15,724 nt of DNA, taken from the NCBI GenBank assembly GCA_028699715.1, contig JAQVUC010000004.1:1-15724 (forward strand). Direction: 5' to 3'. The stretch's first letter is position 1. Each line of letters opens with the position of its first letter. Under the pieces are notes generated by a model. The model did no database searches. It was given only the letters and a program-made list of their open reading frames with translations, and had not been told where the DNA came from. Shown in pieces: positions 9,301 through 15,724 of this stretch. The translations under genes were made by a program, and so were the position numbers. The DNA comes from Anaerolineaceae bacterium. GTDB taxonomy: Bacteria; Chloroflexota; Anaerolineae; Anaerolineales; Anaerolineaceae.

Positions 9301-11339
9301 GCAGTCACTGCAGAAACGTATATCCTGCTGGTGTCGGTGAGACATGTTTGACCTACTTCTGCCCAGGACCACTGGAACCCCTCGCAAAACACAAAGAGGT
9401 GTTGGAGTCTAACCTCTTCAGAATTAATTACAGTAAGAACAAACTTATCCCTCTTGAAGCTCAAGAACATACAGCCCAGTGGACTGCAAAAAAGGCGGCT
9501 GAAGTTCAATCCCAATTTATCAAAGGTGAGATTAACCTATTAAGTTGTTCTACTACTTTTGAATTAGGCGTAGATGTTGGGGATCTGCAAGCTGTAATGA
9601 TGCGCAATATGCCGCCGACTACCGCAAACTATATTCAAAGAGCTGGACGTGCAGGAAGGCGTACTGATAGCGCTGCTTATATTATGACATACGCCCAAAG
9701 ACGGTCGCATGATCTCACAAACTACACAGATCCCGTAGGTATGGTATCAGGAAAGTTGAAACCACCTCACACACCATTGACTAATGAAAAGATCATACGC
9801 CGTCATCTCCATTCAGTTGTCTTTGCCAGTTTCTTAAAGTGGATCAAAAGTGAATTCGGAATTGAATACAAGAACGTAGGTGATTTCTTCTGCCCGAAGG
9901 AGGGGCCCGACGGGCGTGATTATCTCAGGCAATATCTGGATGCCAAGTCGGACACTCTGATGACAGAGATGGTAAACGTGATACCCAAAGGCATGCACGG
10001 GATTCTTGGACTGGAAGACTGGTCCTGGGTTCAACAACTCACTAATCAACAAAACGAAGGTGTGCTCGATTTAGCTCACGATGACATAAATGATGATGTT
10101 ACCTATCTGAAAGAAGAGATATCCAAGCTTTGGGATGAAGCAAACACAACTCATAATAGTCGGTTGATTCGTGTGGCTGAAGGGAAAGAAAGAATCATCA
10201 ATCAAATCATATCTGCCGAATTGTTGGGGTTCTTAGGCTCAAGAAATGTATTGCCAAAGTACGGTTTCCCTGTTGATGTAGTTGAGCTACAGACTAACCA
10301 TCTCGATCCAAAAACCGGTTCAACAGAAGTGGATTTATCTCGAGATCTACGAGTAGCAATCTCGGAATTTGCCCCTGGGAGTCAGGTAATAGCAGGTAAA
10401 AAAATCTGGACGGGGGGAGGCCTGAAAACCCATCGGACTAAATCATGGCAACAGGTCAATTATGTTATTTGCAGAAGCTGCCAAAGGATGTACCAGGGAT
10501 TCGAAAATGAAATCCCAACCATTTGCAGTTGTGGCGAGTCATTACCCCAGTCTCGTACGTTTATTATCCCAGTTACTGGCTTTATTGCATCCACTGAAGT
10601 TGCATCTCCAGGCGAAGAGCCACCTCAGCACACCTACGCGAGCAGCGTCTATTTTGGTGATTATGAACAAAAGAAATCTGAAAAGTATGATGAAAGTACA
10701 GAATTTATTCTTGAAGACTCGCTTGGCCTTCCCACTCTATATCGCTATTCCCGGTTTGGATATATGATCTTGGTCAACAAAGGATACAACAATGGATTTG
10801 ATATATGCAAGGAATGTGGATACGGAAAAGTAGTAAATTTTCTTGTTGGTGGAACTCAGCAAAAACACAAGAACCCAATTACTGGAAGGGATTGTCACGG
10901 AGATTTTTTGCGAAGGGTGGATCTTGGACACCGATATCTAACAGATGTCCTGGAGATCAAGCTTAGCCTTCCTCCAGCGATGAGTTACCCAAACCCAATG
11001 CGCAGTTTGATGTATGCATTGTTGGAAGGAGCCAGTGAATCACAGGGGATTCGCCGATCTGACATTGATGGAACTCTCTACTACCGGTCAGGAGGTGAGG
11101 CACCATCGATCATCTTGTTCGACGCAGTGCCAGGTGGAGCAGGCCACGTTGAAAACATCAAGGATCATCTCAGAGATGCAATATTCGCAGGATATAAAAA
11201 GGTCAAAGATTGCCAGTGTGGTGAAGACACGAGCTGTTATAACTGCTTGCGCAATTACTCGAATCAACGCTTCCATGACGATCTCCAACGTGGTTACGCT
11301 ATAAAAATGATGAGGCTATTACTTAATAATGGGATTTAA
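6396..11339 (+). CDS. SF2 DEAD/DEAH-type helicase with C-terminal DUF1998 (DruE / DrmA-DrmB-like)
   Basis: ATP-dependent nucleic-acid translocase or helicase. Walker A GTGSGKT is at 112-118, motif Ia YPMNALANDQ follows, motif II DEAH is at 257-260 (followed by VYDGANA), and motif III SAT is at 295-297. Helicase domain 2 resumes with FTDSRQNAA at 703-711, motif V TTFELGVDVG at 1053-1062 and motif VI QRAGRAGRR at 1081-1089. Cysteine pairs typical of zinc ribbons occur at 508/511 with 521/524, 609/612 with 624/626, 648/651, 969/972 with 984/989, 1359/1362 with 1377/1379, and 1471/1474. The C-terminus has FDAVPGGAG followed by C1606/C1608/C1614/C1617, the DUF1998 (MrfA-type) signature. DISARM splits helicase and DUF1998 between DrmA and DrmB, whereas Druantia DruE fuses them, as here. 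GAGGAA (6384-6389) precedes the ATG by 6 nt. The last 11 nt overlap the next gene. Family assignment is firm; the exact system is inferred. Confidence 0.9.
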   Translation: MAIHPLETTEKIRATYINYLKTIKPFQDEKLREEFAQAIEAQDMLVKGPLLQIALPYLKDKSIHELVDEGVLSPRFEQLSSDSLQYNRSLYAHQVKAIRKAVGGRNLVVSTGTGSGKTEAFLIPILDYLLREQDAGTLSQPGVRALLLYPMNALANDQMKRLRRILEEYRAITFGRYINVQETPETKSQAEANFKSMYGDSEPFIDNELKSREEMHASPPHLLATNYAMLEYLLLRPKATNLFDGETGKHWHFIVLDEAHVYDGANATEIAMLLRRLQDRVAGDKHGKIKGIATSATLGAGIKDYSQVATFASNLFNKSFVWDDDDPKEQDVVGAEFLPVDALGETWGQLSPEVYHLINEVLGSDRDSVNSLSELKNIVINSGVPDKVVADAIFAGQKKKDFAIQTFLYEVLKGDNNIRKLISSLKEQSALLHVAAQHVFPGDPKAEQGLIDLVALAVMAKTGEEEMPLLPARYHTFARALEGAFVCLNETDHPKDKPRLFLQRKKFCEYCGSRVFELANCTRCGTAYIVGKETRGSGLDEELKEFEIKVNNNYLLQDSQIYISETARDTNYYIFSGEVSSANEDESVSNEKDVSDDESYENATEIILCTKCGQVQNPQQAPQCSCGSEYMRKMHKIDLQGKRTLKRCVSCSTRNSSGAVYRFLTGQDAPVSVIAGSLYDQLPASTKQDERQYPGEGRKMLNFTDSRQNAAFFAPYIERIHMRNLRRGLIMQTVKEQLEGDIEDIRLQDLIAPLEKNGEKIGLFKSKDSPTEKKKRMAIWLMQDFTPLDRRISLEGLGLLSFEPTIPDTWPTFLDDSVLHLSRKETYNLLRLLLNSLRYQGAVSYLMPDQNIYKEIEFSPRNRLLYFRYQEANPKAGVFSWMPSEGHENTRSEYLKRLLISRGLSDYEAKKASRDLLEDIWGFIINSEWKMVLNTVNHNYAHIGVVHSLAHEMWKVTLPSENYNEWMICSHCRNVYPAGVGETCLTYFCPGPLEPLAKHKEVLESNLFRINYSKNKLIPLEAQEHTAQWTAKKAAEVQSQFIKGEINLLSCSTTFELGVDVGDLQAVMMRNMPPTTANYIQRAGRAGRRTDSAAYIMTYAQRRSHDLTNYTDPVGMVSGKLKPPHTPLTNEKIIRRHLHSVVFASFLKWIKSEFGIEYKNVGDFFCPKEGPDGRDYLRQYLDAKSDTLMTEMVNVIPKGMHGILGLEDWSWVQQLTNQQNEGVLDLAHDDINDDVTYLKEEISKLWDEANTTHNSRLIRVAEGKERIINQIISAELLGFLGSRNVLPKYGFPVDVVELQTNHLDPKTGSTEVDLSRDLRVAISEFAPGSQVIAGKKIWTGGGLKTHRTKSWQQVNYVICRSCQRMYQGFENEIPTICSCGESLPQSRTFIIPVTGFIASTEVASPGEEPPQHTYASSVYFGDYEQKKSEKYDESTEFILEDSLGLPTLYRYSRFGYMILVNKGYNNGFDICKECGYGKVVNFLVGGTQQKHKNPITGRDCHGDFLRRVDLGHRYLTDVLEIKLSLPPAMSYPNPMRSLMYALLEGASESQGIRRSDIDGTLYYRSGGEAPSIILFDAVPGGAGHVENIKDHLRDAIFAGYKKVKDCQCGEDTSCYNCLRNYSNQRFHDDLQRGYAIKMMRLLLNNGI

Positions 11340-12054
11340 ACAAATTTCTGTAGGTGCAGATAGATTCCTTGCCTTGCAATGGGCAAATTTTGCATATGAA
11401 CTTTTCGCATCTTCCACAGATCAGGATGCGTCAAGAAAATTTCTGAGTGATTATTTGGGAAGTCAAATGCTTGGTAAAGTGTCGACCCGTAAAACTGCAG
11501 ACCAACTCAACCGGCTTTGGCTGTATGCAGATGACCCTTACCAGAGTTTGCGCGAAATGACTCGCTCACTATTAATGCCAATTGACCATGCCCAGATGGC
11601 AGTCCTTCATCTGGGTATGGCAATGAATGTTTTTCCTATCTATCGTGAAACTATGCGCGTCATAGGGACTCTGGAAAGGCTTACAGATCAAATTTCAACC
11701 AAAGCAATAACTACCAGAGTCATCGAAAAATTCCCAACTACTACATCAATACCTCGAACTGTTAACCGAGTACTTCAGACATTGGACGATTGGCATTTCA
11801 TTGAGCTATTTCAAGGGAATGTTGTTATCAAGGAAATTCTCTTACCAGATCCAAGACTAGTAAACTGGTATATCATAGCCATCCTACGAGCAACTGAACA
11901 GAACGAAATTACCTTGCAGGAACTTGAAACTTGTCCACTGAAGTTAGGTATCAACTTTTCACATCCCAGAAGCGTCATCAATGGCTCCGAAGACCTATTT
12001 TTTGGCCGTAACCAAATGGGATTAGAAGTTGTTCGATTAAAGACACTCCAATAA
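11329..12054 (+). CDS. 241-aa helical protein with probable winged helix, coupled to the helicase
   Basis: Unrecognised by direct motif. The ATG at 11329 lies inside the end of the helicase gene (11-nt overlap), so translation is probably coupled; a weak GAGG (11312-11315) lies 13 nt upstream. The N-terminal 110 residues are amphipathic helices. About 120-172 alternates short helices with a strand pair ending in NVVIKEIL, the pattern of a winged helix. Overall order and size recall BrxA (DUF1819) of BREX: a helical body, then a winged helix, in a small accessory protein encoded within a defence operon. That is a resemblance of layout only. There is no HxK motif, so it is not a phospholipase D-type DrmC. 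It may bind DNA or bridge the large subunits. Confidence 0.78.
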   Translation: MGFKQISVGADRFLALQWANFAYELFASSTDQDASRKFLSDYLGSQMLGKVSTRKTADQLNRLWLYADDPYQSLREMTRSLLMPIDHAQMAVLHLGMAMNVFPIYRETMRVIGTLERLTDQISTKAITTRVIEKFPTTTSIPRTVNRVLQTLDDWHFIELFQGNVVIKEILLPDPRLVNWYIIAILRATEQNEITLQELETCPLKLGINFSHPRSVINGSEDLFFGRNQMGLEVVRLKTLQ

Positions 12055-12079
12055 CAAGTAAAATCAAAACCAATCCTAA

Positions 12080-12100
12080 CAGTGCACACTGGGTGCACTG
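12080..12100. promoter_or_regulatory. Perfect 8-bp inverted repeat, candidate operator for the WYL regulator
   Basis: CAGTGCAC (12080-12087) and GTGCACTG (12093-12100) are exact reverse complements separated by ACTGG. The repeat ends 38 nt before the WYL regulator ATG, where an autoregulatory operator is expected. Dimeric WYL regulators of the BrxR/CapW group bind inverted repeats upstream of their own genes. It could instead fold as an RNA hairpin, but the following AGTTTTGG is a poor terminator tract. Confidence 0.6.
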
Positions 12101-12121
12101 AGTTTTGGTACACTGAATTTT
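12092..12121. repeat. Tandem 15-bp imperfect direct repeat overlapping the operator
   Basis: GGTGCACTGAGTTTT (12092-12106) is followed immediately by GGTACACTGAATTTT (12107-12121), identical at 13 of 15 positions. The second copy adds a third half-site (GTACACTG), in the same orientation as the right arm of the inverted repeat and 15 bp, about one and a half helical turns, further on. This fits cooperative binding of a regulator just upstream of the AGGAAAGG ribosome site (12122-12129). Confidence 0.6.
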
Positions 12122-12138
12122 AGGAAAGGCAAACGACC

Positions 12139-13125
12139 ATGTCTCAACGGCAGCAGTTGGAACGAATCATGGAAATTGACAGGCGCATCCGGGAGGGGGC
12201 ATACCCGAACGCGGAAAAGCTGGCGGAATACCTGGAGGTCAGCAGGCGGGTGATTTTCAATGACCGCAGTTTCATGATTTATCGCTTGGGAGCGCCAATT
12301 GAGTTCGACCGGGAGCGGGGCGGTTGGTTTTACACCGATAAGACGTGGTCTTTGCCGGGGATATATGTGACTCAAGGTGAGTTGATGGCTTTCTTTCTCT
12401 CTCTAGAGATTGCTAAGCGCTACATCGGAACTGACCTTGAGTCACCTCTCCGCTCTGCCGTGGATAAGATCGCCAAAGCGGTCAAAGGCCCAGTCAGCGT
12501 GGAGATCAACGAGCTGCGTTCCCACTATACCTTTTCCGAATTCAACACCATCAGCGTGGATGCCCAACTGCTGATCGACCTGCACCAAGCCATCCTCAAC
12601 CGCCAGCAGGTCTGGATGCGCTACTACTCAGCCAACCGGGGCGTGGTGTCTGAAAGGATTGTGTATCCCTATCACCTGCACAACTTCCAGGGGGATTGGT
12701 TTTTGGTCGCCTTTGATACCTTCCGCAGCGATTTTCGGCTCTTCCTGGTTGGGCGTATCCAGGAGATGAAGTTGCTTAAAGAGAAGTTCGACTGGGATGA
12801 GAATTTCTCAGCAGAGGATTGGATTGGCAGCGGCTTCCAGCTGCACGCGGGGGGCGAAGCGGAGGATGTGCAGATCTGGTTCAGCCCGAACAAAGCCCAG
12901 TTCATCCGTGAGCGCAAGTGGCATCCCAGCCAGGCTATCGAGGAACAGCCGGATGGCAGCCTCGTTCTGCACCTGAAGACCGGTGGCTTGGTGGAAGTGC
13001 GTAACTGGGCGCTGCAGTTCGCGGATGATGCGGAGGTACTGAAACCCGACAAATTGAGGGAAGACATTATAAATGCTGTCAGAAAGTTATCCGGGCATTA
13101 CGGCATCGATCATGCCGCTGAATGA
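12139..13125 (+). CDS. WYL-domain transcriptional regulator (HTH-WYL-WCX)
   Basis: A DNA-binding regulator, 328 residues, the usual size for HTH-WYL-WCX proteins. Residues about 5-65 form a winged HTH (NAEKLAEYLEVSRRVIFNDR). A linker at about 75-130 precedes the WYL domain at about 140-212. The signature there is GDWFLVAFD at 185-193, with W187-F188-L189 in place of W-Y-L, and the downstream arginines FRLFLVGRI agree with the family. The C-terminal part to about 320 looks like a WCX domain. WYL domains are thought to sense nucleic-acid ligands, and members such as BrxR and CapW repress defence operons. AGGAAAGG lies 9 nt before the ATG, and the inverted and direct repeats sit just upstream, suggesting autoregulation. 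It could control the upstream helicase operon, the downstream genes, or both. Confidence 0.9.
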   Translation: MSQRQQLERIMEIDRRIREGAYPNAEKLAEYLEVSRRVIFNDRSFMIYRLGAPIEFDRERGGWFYTDKTWSLPGIYVTQGELMAFFLSLEIAKRYIGTDLESPLRSAVDKIAKAVKGPVSVEINELRSHYTFSEFNTISVDAQLLIDLHQAILNRQQVWMRYYSANRGVVSERIVYPYHLHNFQGDWFLVAFDTFRSDFRLFLVGRIQEMKLLKEKFDWDENFSAEDWIGSGFQLHAGGEAEDVQIWFSPNKAQFIRERKWHPSQAIEEQPDGSLVLHLKTGGLVEVRNWALQFADDAEVLKPDKLREDIINAVRKLSGHYGIDHAAE

Positions 13126-13160
13126 TAAAATTCAACTATTAATTTGCTGGGAGGAGAGGT

Positions 13161-13712
13161 ATGAAAGAAAAGACCATTATCTACGGAATAACCAACTTAG
13201 GTTTGCTGTTTGTCCCCGAAAGCCGAGCGAAGGAACTGGCAGAGAGCAATAAAGCTTTGCTAACAGCCAAAACCTGGGGGGAGTTCAAGTCGCTGGTGTC
13301 GCATGAAATGTACGAATTCTACCTGGTCAACTCAGCCTATTACGAAGGTCCTTGCGAGCCCGAAGATGGCGATTATGCTCCCTTCGATATCCCCCCTGAG
13401 ACCCCTTTCACCCCTAACGACGTCGTAACTTATGATGTCCTCCCAGCCTATCCAGAGATTGAGATGTCGGAGTGGATGCCGGAGGGAATTCAAGCCAAGT
13501 TCGGCCGCAAGGTGCGCTACTCCGCCATGGACATGAACGTTCCCGCAGGCGACATCCTGGTGTTGGATGAAAGGCATATGGATGAGATCGTCGCTGAGCT
13601 GGTGAAACACGGTTTTAATTGCAGGCGGGATGACGGCCTGCTAATGGCCGGCACCACCCTCGATTTCGATCCGGTTGACTATCCGAATGTTGAGACCGAT
13701 GATAAAGACTAA
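13161..13712 (+). CDS. Acidic 183-aa protein of unknown function
   Basis: I do not recognise this protein. A strong GGAGGAGAGG ribosome site precedes the ATG by only a few bases, and the gene follows the WYL regulator by 35 nt, so both are probably on one transcript. By hand count it has 36 Asp/Glu and 16 Lys/Arg (net about -20), with an acidic tail (ETDDKD). The middle, about 65-100, is rich in proline and acidic residues. No signal peptide, membrane segment, catalytic motif or metal-binding cluster is apparent. GC content resembles the WYL gene, not the AT-rich gene to the right. Roles could include an accessory partner of the regulator, an acidic DNA-mimic type protein, or an unrelated cargo gene; none is demonstrated. 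Confidence 0.75.
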   Translation: MKEKTIIYGITNLGLLFVPESRAKELAESNKALLTAKTWGEFKSLVSHEMYEFYLVNSAYYEGPCEPEDGDYAPFDIPPETPFTPNDVVTYDVLPAYPEIEMSEWMPEGIQAKFGRKVRYSAMDMNVPAGDILVLDERHMDEIVAELVKHGFNCRRDDGLLMAGTTLDFDPVDYPNVETDDKD

Positions 13713-13877
13713 CGAGATCCAAACTAATGAAACTAAGCATAATTAGATCCGCACGAAATATTAATATCACATATATTGCGAAATCAACGCAACATGTTTT
13801 TCGAGTGATTAGAGATTGTTGAGCAAATGTTTATTCAGGGCTCATCTGGATTTGACATAAATAACCAGGAGAAACCA
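13713..13877. other. 165-nt AT-rich intergenic gap at a compositional boundary
   Basis: No ORF or RNA gene is seen. It contains a 10-bp palindrome ATATTAATAT (13758-13767) and a small inverted repeat TTGCG/CGCAA (13776-13780 and 13788-13792), both weak. No confident promoter or intrinsic terminator was found, although the length and composition suit a promoter for the RecQ-like gene. A ribosome site, CAGGAGA, lies just before that gene. Confidence 0.5.
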
Positions 13878-15724
13878 ATGAAACTAACTGACTATATTCA
13901 AACAAAATTAAATGAAACTATCCAGATGGATAAGAGAATTCTTTATATCTTAAAAGGTTTTGCCAATATTAGACTTGAATTGAATGTGCCAAAGTTTGGA
14001 GATATCAATTTTTCAAAATTATTATCCGATCAAGATAAAGAAAAACCAGATATATCAAATCTACATGGTGCTTACTATCTATTCTATGAAGAAGCTAGTC
14101 TTCTTGGTGATTTACTCTCAGCGCTTTCTTACGTCAATTATGATGTGAAAATTGTTAACTGTAATATTTATAATGGGGTGTATCCAACTTTTTCGGGGCA
14201 CATCAATACTGCCGGTGTTGAAGCTTTTTATGGTGAAGAGCATCACGTATTCCAAGACTTATTTTCAACAATGGAATATGAAAATGGGATATGCTACGTG
14301 ACCTTCAATCCAATTAGTGTTCAAAAAAGTATTGAAGTAATTGATCTTTTTGAATTACCTTCAAAAACCTTGACCCCAAAAAAAATGAATGATTGGGATA
14401 GTATAGATTCTATTGATATATCAAATCATCCAACGTCATTTGCATCTCTTGTCGATAATATTCTGAGTGAGAAATCCTCTTCATTTTTCCTTGAAACTCA
14501 AGAAGATTTATCCCCGTCAATTTTGACGAGATTATGCTTCCTGTCAAAATTTGCAGATGTTACATTGCATAAAGTTTTCCCTTATCCAGATTACACACTA
14601 GAGACTCAACCAAATCCTGCCTTTTTGGATATCTTAAGGCGTCGAAACCCAAGTTATAATTTTAAAAGATTCTTGTGTTACAAAAATCCTTCTATAAACA
14701 ACGATACGGTCGAAATTAATCAAGAAAAAGTGATTAGCAAAATTGTTGAACAAGCAGAGAGGGCAAGATCAGATCAGGACTACAAAGATATTTTCGTAAC
14801 AGCTCCTACCGGATCGGGAAAATCGATAATGTTCCAAATTCCTGCAATATTTCTTGCTGAAAAATACTCCGGTTTTTTGACAATTGTTATATCTCCACTA
14901 ATTGGTCTGATGAATGACCAGGTCAACAATATTGAAGACCTAACTTCGAGCGCCGCTACCATTAATAGTGACTTTACTCCTGAAGAAAAAAGTAAGGTTC
15001 TTGAAAATATTAGGAATGGGAAAACAAATATTCTTTACCTTTCGCCCGAATCGTTTTTGATGAATTCTGATATAGCAACGCTAATAGGTGAGAAAAGTAT
15101 AGGACTTTTTGTAATCGATGAGGCTCACACAGTGGTTACATGGGGGCAAAGTTTTAGACCAGATTACTGGTATCTGGGCGAAAGGATCAAACAATTAAGA
15201 ACAAGCGGAAAAATGTCATTTCCAATAGCCACATTTAGTGCCACAATTCCTTATGGCGGAACCGACAATATGTACCAGGACATGATCGACTCATTAAACA
15301 TGGAAACATATGAAACAGAATTTCTTGGCATTGTCAGAAGGGATGAAATACAATTTTCTATCAACAATTACATCAGTAAAGTAGACTATGAGCTAGAAAA
15401 GAGGGAAAGGGCTGTAAAATCATTGAAAGAGTTGATCGATAGCCGAACAAAAACCATTGCCTATTTTCCTTTCAAGCGGACCATAGGCGATATATATCGT
15501 GAACTGGACTCGAGCTCTACGACAATTTATCACGCAGGACTACATTCTTCTGCGAAGAGATTAAGTGCTTACCAATTCAGCATTGGAGAAAAGCATTTAC
15601 TCCTGGCAACCAAAGCCTATGGGATGGGAATAGATATTCCCGATATTGCATGCGTATATCACTTTGCCCCAACCGGGACGCTTTGTGACTATGTACAAGA
15701 AATTGGTAGGGCAGCCAGAAAACC
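13878..15724 (+). CDS. RecQ-like SF2 helicase with long N-terminal extension, 3'-partial
   Basis: The frame from ATG 13878 is open to the right edge (615 codons visible). It is preceded by CAGGAGA a few bases upstream. Helicase motifs run in order: APTGSGKS at 309-316 (Walker A), SPLIGLMNDQV (RecQ-type motif Ia), DEAH at 414-417 within IDEAHTVVTWGQSFRPDY (the RecQ signature after motif II), SAT at 454-456, ATKAYGMGID at 577-586 (motif V), and QEIGRAAR at 607-614 (motif VI, in the RecQ form Q-E-x-G-R-A). Canonical RecQ begins its helicase core near the N-terminus. Here about 300 residues precede it with no recognised domain, so this is not housekeeping RecQ. RQC and HRDC domains, if any, would lie beyond the window. 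One sampled line is only 30% GC, far below the neighbouring upstream genes. It is probably a defence or mobile-element helicase. Confidence 0.87.
   Translation, partial: MKLTDYIQTKLNETIQMDKRILYILKGFANIRLELNVPKFGDINFSKLLSDQDKEKPDISNLHGAYYLFYEEASLLGDLLSALSYVNYDVKIVNCNIYNGVYPTFSGHINTAGVEAFYGEEHHVFQDLFSTMEYENGICYVTFNPISVQKSIEVIDLFELPSKTLTPKKMNDWDSIDSIDISNHPTSFASLVDNILSEKSSSFFLETQEDLSPSILTRLCFLSKFADVTLHKVFPYPDYTLETQPNPAFLDILRRRNPSYNFKRFLCYKNPSINNDTVEINQEKVISKIVEQAERARSDQDYKDIFVTAPTGSGKSIMFQIPAIFLAEKYSGFLTIVISPLIGLMNDQVNNIEDLTSSAATINSDFTPEEKSKVLENIRNGKTNILYLSPESFLMNSDIATLIGEKSIGLFVIDEAHTVVTWGQSFRPDYWYLGERIKQLRTSGKMSFPIATFSATIPYGGTDNMYQDMIDSLNMETYETEFLGIVRRDEIQFSINNYISKVDYELEKRERAVKSLKELIDSRTKTIAYFPFKRTIGDIYRELDSSSTTIYHAGLHSSAKRLSAYQFSIGEKHLLLATKAYGMGIDIPDIACVYHFAPTGTLCDYVQEIGRAARK

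Noticed and set aside
11329..12054. DrmC (phospholipase D-like) identity for the gene after the DUF1998 helicase
   Set aside because: Position fits DISARM, but there is no HxKxxxxD motif in the protein.
12080..12106. Intrinsic terminator after the 241-aa gene
   Set aside because: The 8-bp stem is followed by AGTTTTGG, with only four T, and the same half-site recurs downstream, which favours an operator.
13724..13746. CTAAT/ATTAG inverted repeat after the acidic gene as a terminator
   Set aside because: Five AT-rich base pairs with a long loop and no T tract.
13852..13857. TTGACA as a -35 promoter element for the RecQ-like gene
   Set aside because: A -10 element at normal spacing would overlap the start codon and ribosome site.

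Overview
The window holds seven genes, all on the + strand, in two blocks. It reads as part of a bacterial phage-defence island. The host cannot be fixed from this stretch. The moderate GC of the WYL-regulator region and the protein style would suit an environmental bacterium such as a Chloroflexota/Anaerolineae member, but that is only an impression.

Block 1 (1-12054) is a tight four-gene run. It contains (i) an amino-type (N6-adenine or N4-cytosine) DNA methyltransferase whose 5' end lies outside the window; (ii) a 1286-residue protein of no recognised family, with a helical C-terminal third and a terminal C2H2-type zinc finger; (iii) a 1647-residue SF2 helicase with several CxxC pairs and a C-terminal DUF1998 four-cysteine module; and (iv) a 241-residue, mostly helical protein with a probable winged helix. 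The junctions are 27 nt, 15 nt and an 11-nt overlap, so co-transcription is likely. A fused helicase-DUF1998 protein resembles DruE of Druantia and DrmA/DrmB of DISARM. The combination with an adenine-type methylase, a giant unknown partner and a small winged-helix protein does not match the canonical layouts I know. My best inference is a Druantia/DISARM-like defence system in which the methylase marks self DNA and the helicase acts on unmarked DNA.

Block 2 (12055-15724) starts with a short intergenic region carrying a perfect inverted repeat and a third related half-site. It lies directly upstream of a WYL-domain transcription regulator of the kind that often controls defence operons. An acidic 183-residue protein of unknown function follows. 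After a 165-nt AT-rich gap comes a RecQ-like helicase with a roughly 300-residue unrecognised N-terminal region; it runs off the right edge. Base composition falls sharply at about 13.7 kb, from near 60% GC in a sampled line of the WYL gene to about 30% in a sampled line of the RecQ-like gene. The right-hand gene therefore probably has a separate origin.

Inside the methylase gene, about 950-1480 is near 31% GC by hand count, while sampled flanking lines are 52-68%. This is a mosaic segment that may carry the target-recognition region. No tRNA, rRNA, CRISPR array, insertion sequence or clear intrinsic terminator was seen.
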